This document shows positions 59,101-64,000 of a DNA stretch of 64,000 nt, piece by piece. Source of the DNA: Apostichopus japonicus (taxonomy: Eukaryota; Echinodermata; Holothuroidea; Aspidochirotida; Stichopodidae); the NCBI RefSeq assembly GCF_037975245.1, contig NC_092576.1:14054611-14118610 (forward strand). The letters are read 5' to 3'. The position numbers and the translations under genes were made by a program. Numbering within the stretch: the first letter of the stretch is position 1; every line of letters begins with the position of its first letter. Below the pieces are notes generated by a model. It worked only from the letters and a program-made list of their open reading frames with translations. It searched no databases and was not told the origin of the DNA.

Positions 59101-62100
59101 AGATACACTGGGTTACTTTTAACACACAATGACCAATCATTTTAACCCCTTACATAGATCTATGTAAGTGTTTAAACTTAAGAATTTCCCCCAAAAACTT
59201 GTGAGCCACTGGCTACTCTGTCAATATTGGTCATGGGAGACGTGTTACATGAACTCCAGTCGAACACAAGTTATGGTCAAATGTTTCTACGTATACCGTT
59301 TGAACTGATAAGAAGTAACTTTAAGCACTACATCTACACTACACTTCCCTACACTTCACTACATCTACACTACACTTCACTACATCTACATTACAACAAC
59401 TTTTACAGGGATCAAGATCTACTAAGACCACATAAAAGTGCACAACAATAATAGGAAGAGATCCATAATGTGGGAATTTTGTTTTTTAACTTCTTCTGTG
59501 TCTTCCATTTGCAATTTTGTTTTGTTTTTTCCAATTTGCAAATTTGTGCTGATGTCTCGATACGTCCTGTGCTAAATGAAGTGCCTTACATGGGATAAAA
59601 TATTGCAGATGAGGCTACATGGGTTTAACTCGACTCCCTGTTTAGAGATAAAGAAATACTGGATGAAATTACACAGGCGGACTGTTTAACACCAAAGGAT
59701 GGGGTAAAGGGTTTAGACAGTCAAAACAGGTAGCATTGAATCAACCATATATTGAGGGGTGGGGGGGGTGGGGGTGGGAAGATATGTTGAGATGGGTTTC
59801 AACCAACTGTGCAGCATATTTTTCTGTTTCTAATAAGAATCACATAGTCTGCCACCAGAATATCCCTATGAATATTAATGATGGAGTATGAATAAACATG
59901 AGCATGCATTAACATGGCGGGAGTGTGAATAAACATGAGTGCTATTGTACAATAAATGATATGCAAACATCAAAACAAAGTTTTCACATAAACGTTATGA
60001 CAGACACAACATTGACGAGAAGCAAGAGAGAGAATGTTCAACTTGGTATGGAACTTTTGAAAGCCAATCTAGTGTTTCCTTGGCAACTAACTAACTGTTA
60101 TAGTTAGTATAACAGAAAAAAGAAGAATGGCTTTTTATGAAACTACGACACAGGCTGAAATTTTCTTCACTAAATGAGGGTTAATATTAAAGTGAGTATT
60201 TAATATATCTGTTCTACTGTATTTTGCATCTTTTGTTGTTAATATTTTCCTCTTCAATTTTAGAGACCTTTTCCATACTACATGAAGATTTAAATTTTAC
60301 CACATATATAATGACCAATTATAGTCGTGGAATAATCACTGTAGTATCGAACAGTATCGAAACAAACAAAAAAAGATAAGGAAAATCAATCTGCAAAATG
60401 CTGCTTTTAAACTTTTGGATCAGATTCTAATTTCGAAACTTGGAACACTCTCTGTTTTTAAGCGACAAATCAATGCATGGTGGTAATTGAGCATTATTAC
60501 ATTACGTTACCATAAATATTCATGATATATGTATGATTATATGTGAATATGTATGATTATATACACTGAATATATAAATATGCATAAGGGAAAAAGCAGG
60601 TTATTATTCATTAATATATCGCTTTAAAGCTAGCTGATTGGCTATGCTGGCTGTTTTGCTTGCACCATAAAGGATGAGGTAAATAATACCTTCCGTGGGA
60701 GCGTCGATATCGTTGATTCCTACCAGAGCATTGAATTGTGGGAGAAATTAAAAAGATTGAAGAGGAAGAATGAGAGGAAGAACGAGAGAAAAGAATGAGC
60801 AGCTAGAATTCATTTTCAAATGTTTTTGTTTTTCTTTTTTTAAGCCTTCTTGAATATTAAGAAAGCAGCATTTTATCTCTGGTGATCGAATTTCTGGAAA
60901 AAAAACTTTGAAAGCCTACCAAGACTTACACAATATATAGAGCATAAGTTAGATATTTAGTCAACCCCATTGAATTCTTAATATGAGAGGACTTCCTCAA
61001 GTTTGTAGATTTATGGTCGATTCTACAGAATTCTTTGACTGGAACATTTTCTACAGTCGTGTCTTAAACTTCTACAAAATATTGGCGACTTTTCATTATT
61101 TCAAAAGTGAAATTTGGACTAGAATTTTGCTACATGAAATCCATTCTTATTCCATTTTTTAGTATCAAATTGCATCAGAACTTAACAAAACTGAGAAGAA
61201 GATGTTGCTTCATTAAGGATGTAAAACAGAGGGAGATGGTTAAAAGAAGAGGATTAAATCAAGCAATCACCATCATAAAACATTTCAGAGACACACATGA
61301 TGTTGTGCAATCGCTTCTCTTTCCCAACCTTCCCAGGAGCTAAGAAGAGCAATCCTCCCATCCCCCCCTCCCCCACAAGTTTTTTATTTTATATTTAAGC
61401 AATCTGATGGAGATGCTTACTTCATAAACAGCCCAGCTCTTACCCCTGTTACCCATCACAGTGGCTCCACCTCCCCTTCCCTACCTCTGACAATCTCAGT
61501 CGTTACATGGAGAAAACATCAATGTGTTACATGTAAAACACGCACCCTTTACTGAACAATTTCAAAAACTGATCTCTGGTCTTGAACATTCGTTCACAGA
61601 CCTAAAGACTTGAGTAAGTCTAAAATGGAATTTAACTTTGAAAATGTCTAAACACGAAATGACTAAACACCCTGGTTTGTCTGAATTTGAAAATTTCCCT
61701 CATTCAGTTTTATGCAGCCCTTTTTTTTTATTGGTGGAGGGGGTTGGTGTGGGGAATGAGGTGGGTTGGGGAAGAGAAACCAGGGTGCTGTTGCTCATCA
61801 AAAACACCTCCATCACAGTGAGATGCAAACATTTGAGGTTTGGTTTCACTTCTCCCTAAAGAAAAGATCTTTCTGCCCTTATTTTTTATAAAACTTGCAT
61901 GATACCACACACCCGTTCAGCAACATTTAACATTGAAAAGTGAAAAGGAAATTGAAACACTATGAGAAATATTGCAGAAACAGTAACATCGAGATATCGA
62001 ACTGCTGGGATGTAAAATAGCTGAGGAAACAATTTAAGCAACCGTGGCTTCCACCAAAAATGAGCAATCTGCTTTTTACTTCTTTATGTGGTCCATCCGG

Positions 62101-63169
62101 AGGTGGTTGCACCACAAACTTTGGTCGGTCGGCTCGCAGTTAGAGGTATGCTACCTCATGATGAATATTCAGAGATTAAAGCAATGTCACCTGATAAAAT
62201 ATTTGCGGTATAAAGCGAGGCTACCCAAATCACCGTTTAGTCTTTTCGTTTCACCCACGAAAGATGGTCCGCGAGTACTTACGTGGTCTGGTGTCTAATT
62301 CAAATGACCCCGCCAACTCCGTGAACGCCTTTCCGATCTTCTGGTATTCTCTTTTAAATGCTGCAAAAGATTTAAAAAAAAATTGGATAGGATATTATAA
62401 TCATGTCAGGTGTAGACCAGATATTACTGAAATACTGCCCTCACATCATACACATAATTCATTGTAAAGGTACACATCAAGAAGTCATGGGGTTATTTCG
62501 ATGGCAGAAAACAAAACCTATATTGATGAGCAAAATAAGAAACATATTTCACACCGTTTGTCAAAGACCACATCTCAACATCTTATCCGTATAACTTAAG
62601 ACACTGTTCATTGACTGTAGAAACCTTGTTTGGTTTTAGTTTTAAATATTTCTCTACTCTAGGAAATGGATCACAGTATGTGGGCTGTGCTGTCATCAAG
62701 GTGTTCTATTCCTGGTAAGCTCTACTTATAAGCCGTTCCCACAGACTCTGGTATGCTTCAAGCATGTATAGGTAGAGCTAAAATTAAAACAGCAGACAAG
62801 CCCTGCAATTTCAACTCACGTTTCAACGAGTTCACACCAGACAGCTTTCAATCCCCAAGATCCTTTTCAGAGCAACTTTTTTAGTTTGCTCACTGAATTT
62901 TACAGAAGCTACAAGGCATTTCTCAAAAACAAGTTGGCAATTTGTCAAAATAAGACACACACTCTCAGATTTCTGCATGACCAATAGAAAGTAACTTGGG
63001 GCAGCAAAGGATATTAGGCTTGGTTTACAAATGAATTGATCTCTGCTATTGCAGAGGGCACTTACGACCGATGTGCTTTTTGCCGTGATCGTGAATAACT
63101 TGACATATCTGCGCCATACTTGCGTCCATACTTTTGACAAATTTGTGGAAGTTTTCGTGTTGCCTTTCC
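55906..63169 (-). CDS. SNX9/18/33-family sorting nexin, C-terminal part (partial gene)
   Basis: Proteins of this family bind phosphoinositides through a PX domain, bend membrane with a BAR domain, and bind dynamin and actin regulators during endocytosis. Five exons (55906-56166, 57228-57394, 60690-60719, 62283-62360, 63066-63169, minus strand) join in frame to about 212 residues, which correspond to most of the BAR domain. Family matches are EYQKIGKAFTELAGSFELD, then GRTYDEIGELFAAQPKND, then FPDMINFHK, and finally MMAEINHFQRQRVYDYK and YLVEQIKFYESVTEKLRIAL. IGELFAAQPKND points nearer SNX18/33 than SNX9, but an invertebrate may have one ancestral gene. The SH3 and PX domains must lie beyond the right edge. 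No upstream exon was recognised at 63170-64000. Confidence 0.9.
56290..56525. repeat. ATA-rich tail plus dispersed repeat in SNX intron
   Basis: (ATA)n at 56303-56320 is followed by TTTATATATATCGCCAATAT and GAGTTCCAAAGAGTAGGAGC, a form often seen in interspersed repeats. No second full copy lies in the window. Confidence 0.4.
56575..57145. repeat. 116-bp minisatellite in SNX intron
   Basis: ATTTTAGAAATCTAGTATGG recurs at about 56593, 56710, 56820, 56936 and 57052 with a period near 116 bp (one unit about 110 bp). The array ends about 80 bp from the following exon. Confidence 0.9.
57228..57394 (-). CDS. SNX exon (BAR middle)
   Basis: Acceptor TCTTCAG|GCTC and donor AAG|GTGAGA. It codes for SQQLTDAIKFTGRTYDEIGE and LFAAQPKND to MLSCFPDMINFHK. 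Confidence 0.93.
57395..58500. other. SNX intron, first part, nothing further recognised
   Basis: It has GGGTGAGGACTGGTAAG repeats at 57470-57510 and a G run near 57908. No exon was found. Confidence 0.4.
58502..58697. repeat. 20-21-bp CACACCCAAGTCACACATCC repeat
   Basis: About nine units in the SNX intron. The unit has no fixed multiple of three across the array, and the Thr/His/Pro-rich translations are incidental. Confidence 0.88.
59330..59400. repeat. ACTACATCTACACTACACTTC repeat
   Basis: Three to four loose units in the SNX intron. Confidence 0.7.
59401..60689. other. SNX intron, remainder, nothing recognised
   Basis: No exon, RNA or clear repeat beyond a G-rich patch at 59756-59778. 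Confidence 0.4.
60690..60719 (-). CDS. SNX microexon (30 nt)
   Basis: Acceptor TCTGGTAG|GAATC and donor GAAG|GTATTA. It codes for INDIDAPTE with split codons on both sides that fit its neighbours (Arg before, Gly after). It bridges the SFELDTRP and SQQLTDAI segments, where family members have a short variable loop. The acceptor has a weak pyrimidine tract. Confidence 0.75.
60720..62282. other. SNX intron, nothing recognised
   Basis: No further exon or strong repeat was seen between the microexon and the preceding exon. Confidence 0.4.
62283..62360 (-). CDS. SNX exon (78 nt)
   Basis: Acceptor TTTGCAG|CATTT and donor CCAC|GTAAGT. It codes for FKREYQKIGKAFTELAGSFE and LDTRP, a strong match to the family. 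Confidence 0.92.
63066..63169 (-). CDS. SNX exon (BAR, helix 1 region)
   Basis: Acceptor CCCCAG|GGAAAG and donor GGTC|GTAAGT. It codes for ERQHENFHKFVKSMDASMAQ and ICQVIHDHGKKHIG. The split Pro codon joins the next exon as GPFKREYQ. Confidence 0.88.
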
Positions 63170-63261
63170 CTGGGGAGAGGAGAAATTAAAGAAGAAACAG
63201 ATATTAAAGGAACTATTGATGAAAAAGAAGGATGTACCAATGAAGTCTCAAAAGTTAAAAC

Positions 63262-63449
63262 AATAATAATAATCAGCAGGTATTTTTACGACACTTAAGG
63301 GACCGCAAATGTGGGAGAAACCTGCAAGGGCTTATTATGGGTTACAACTTACACGTTGGGTGGCTTCCAATTCAACATTTTATCTACAAATGTGGAATGT
63401 TTTCAATTAGGAAGTCATTTCAGATAGGTAAACTGTAGATTGCTCTTAA
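63262..63449 (-). mobile_element. tRNA-derived SINE (family 3), 5'-truncated
   Basis: It matches the body of 16348-16647 (CCGCAAATGTGGGAGAAACC, GGTGGCTTCCAATTCAACAT, AACTGTAGATTGCTCTT on the plus strand) and stops before the tRNA-like head, a usual form of 5' truncation. Confidence 0.75.
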
Positions 63450-63456
63450 TATAATA

Positions 63457-63502
63457 AAAGTAAAAATTCTAATAGCCGTAAGGATATTGGAAATGGCTAT
63501 AC
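63457..63502 (+). repeat. Short direct repeat, copy 1
   Basis: AAATTCTAATAGCCGTAAGG, followed by ATTGGAAATGGCT, recurs at 63878-63914. It may mark the borders of an inserted segment. Confidence 0.65.
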
Positions 63503-63877
63503 TGTCAAGGTCTTCAAAAAAATACAGTTACCTTACTATTCATTGTATGAAAATGACTACCAGCTGTCACTTGCAAATCAATTCCCCCTAGTAATAAATT
63601 AAAATGAATTTGCTTGCCAGAGAAAATGACTGACATATTCTAAATAGCACTCATTAATGGGTATGGATATAAATTGCATATAAAATAAAAAACATTGATG
63701 ATACAGGTTCTGAATTAACAAGAACATAATGTATTTTAAATGTGCTTTTTAAGACATTCCCTGTTTGGCTAGGACTATATATCTCCAGTTTAACACAATA
63801 GTATTTTATTTTTGCATGATTTGCAAGGCTAGAGCTGGAAAGCAATGCCAAAAGATGTCTCTGGTATAGTTAAAAGT

Positions 63878-63914
63878 AAAATTCTAATAGCCGTAAGGAA
63901 TTGGAAATGGCTCT
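63878..63914 (+). repeat. Short direct repeat, copy 2
   Basis: Second copy of 63457-63502. It is followed by a 26-codon frame (MALPKLKKQKEV...) with no known match. Confidence 0.6.
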
Positions 63915-64000
63915 TCCAAAGCTGAAAAAGCAGAAGGAGGTAGACAACACTGACGGTGAAACCAAGGAGAAGTGTAACCAGAAATGATGTCTGTAATCCT

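Noticed and set aside
63890-63990. Short Lys-rich frame MALPKLKKQKEV...
   Set aside because: Only 26 codons, next to a short direct repeat, and on the strand opposite to the SNX gene. Nothing supports translation.

Overview
This is a nuclear genomic window from an animal: intron-rich, AT-rich, and full of simple repeats, minisatellites, tRNA-derived SINEs and non-autonomous DNA transposons. No bacterial, viral or organellar gene is seen. All four genes found belong to conserved metazoan families. The mixture of divergent CSP, p47, TYW2 and SNX9-like proteins with an abundance of short hAT-like elements suits a marine invertebrate deuterostome such as an echinoderm, but the species is an inference I cannot prove from the sequence.
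Layout: (1) 1-8134, intergenic, holding dispersed repeats, a SINE and a hAT-like element. (2) 8135-18794, minus strand, a complete 10-exon gene for the p97/VCP cofactor p47 (NSFL1C), 447 residues, with every splice phase consistent. (3) 18795-21172, a divergent intergenic region with a 1.1-kb inverted-repeat element inserted 81 bp upstream of the p47 start codon. (4) 21173-34567, plus strand, a complete 5-coding-exon gene for cysteine string protein (DNAJC5-like), 219 residues, whose first coding exon has only 26 nt and is separated from the rest by a 10.8-kb intron full of repeats. (5) 34568-43483, intergenic, with a 57-bp minisatellite, hAT-like elements, a SINE and an array that grows out of the next gene. 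(6) 43484-48646, minus strand, a complete 5-exon gene for the wybutosine-synthesis enzyme TYW2 (TRMT12), 544 residues. (7) 48647-55905, intergenic, mostly repeats. (8) 55906 to beyond 63169, minus strand, the five 3'-terminal exons (BAR domain, about 212 residues) of an SNX9/18/33-family sorting nexin whose 5' end lies outside the window.
Three of the four genes act in membrane traffic: p47 directs p97 in membrane fusion, CSP is the Hsc70 co-chaperone of SNAREs on secretory vesicles, and SNX9-family proteins shape endocytic membrane. TYW2 modifies tRNA-Phe and is unrelated. Animal gene clusters are usually not operons, so co-function is only a suggestion.
The most unusual signals are in TYW2. 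A 70-76-bp tandem array in its third intron repeats the 3' splice site plus the start of the exon that encodes the SAM-binding motif. A second array of about 132 bp repeats the end of the reading frame together with the 3' flank, and a SINE has inserted into it. Several other introns carry sizeable arrays (200 bp in p47, 116 bp in SNX), and CSP has a (TTTA)n tract directly before a splice acceptor.
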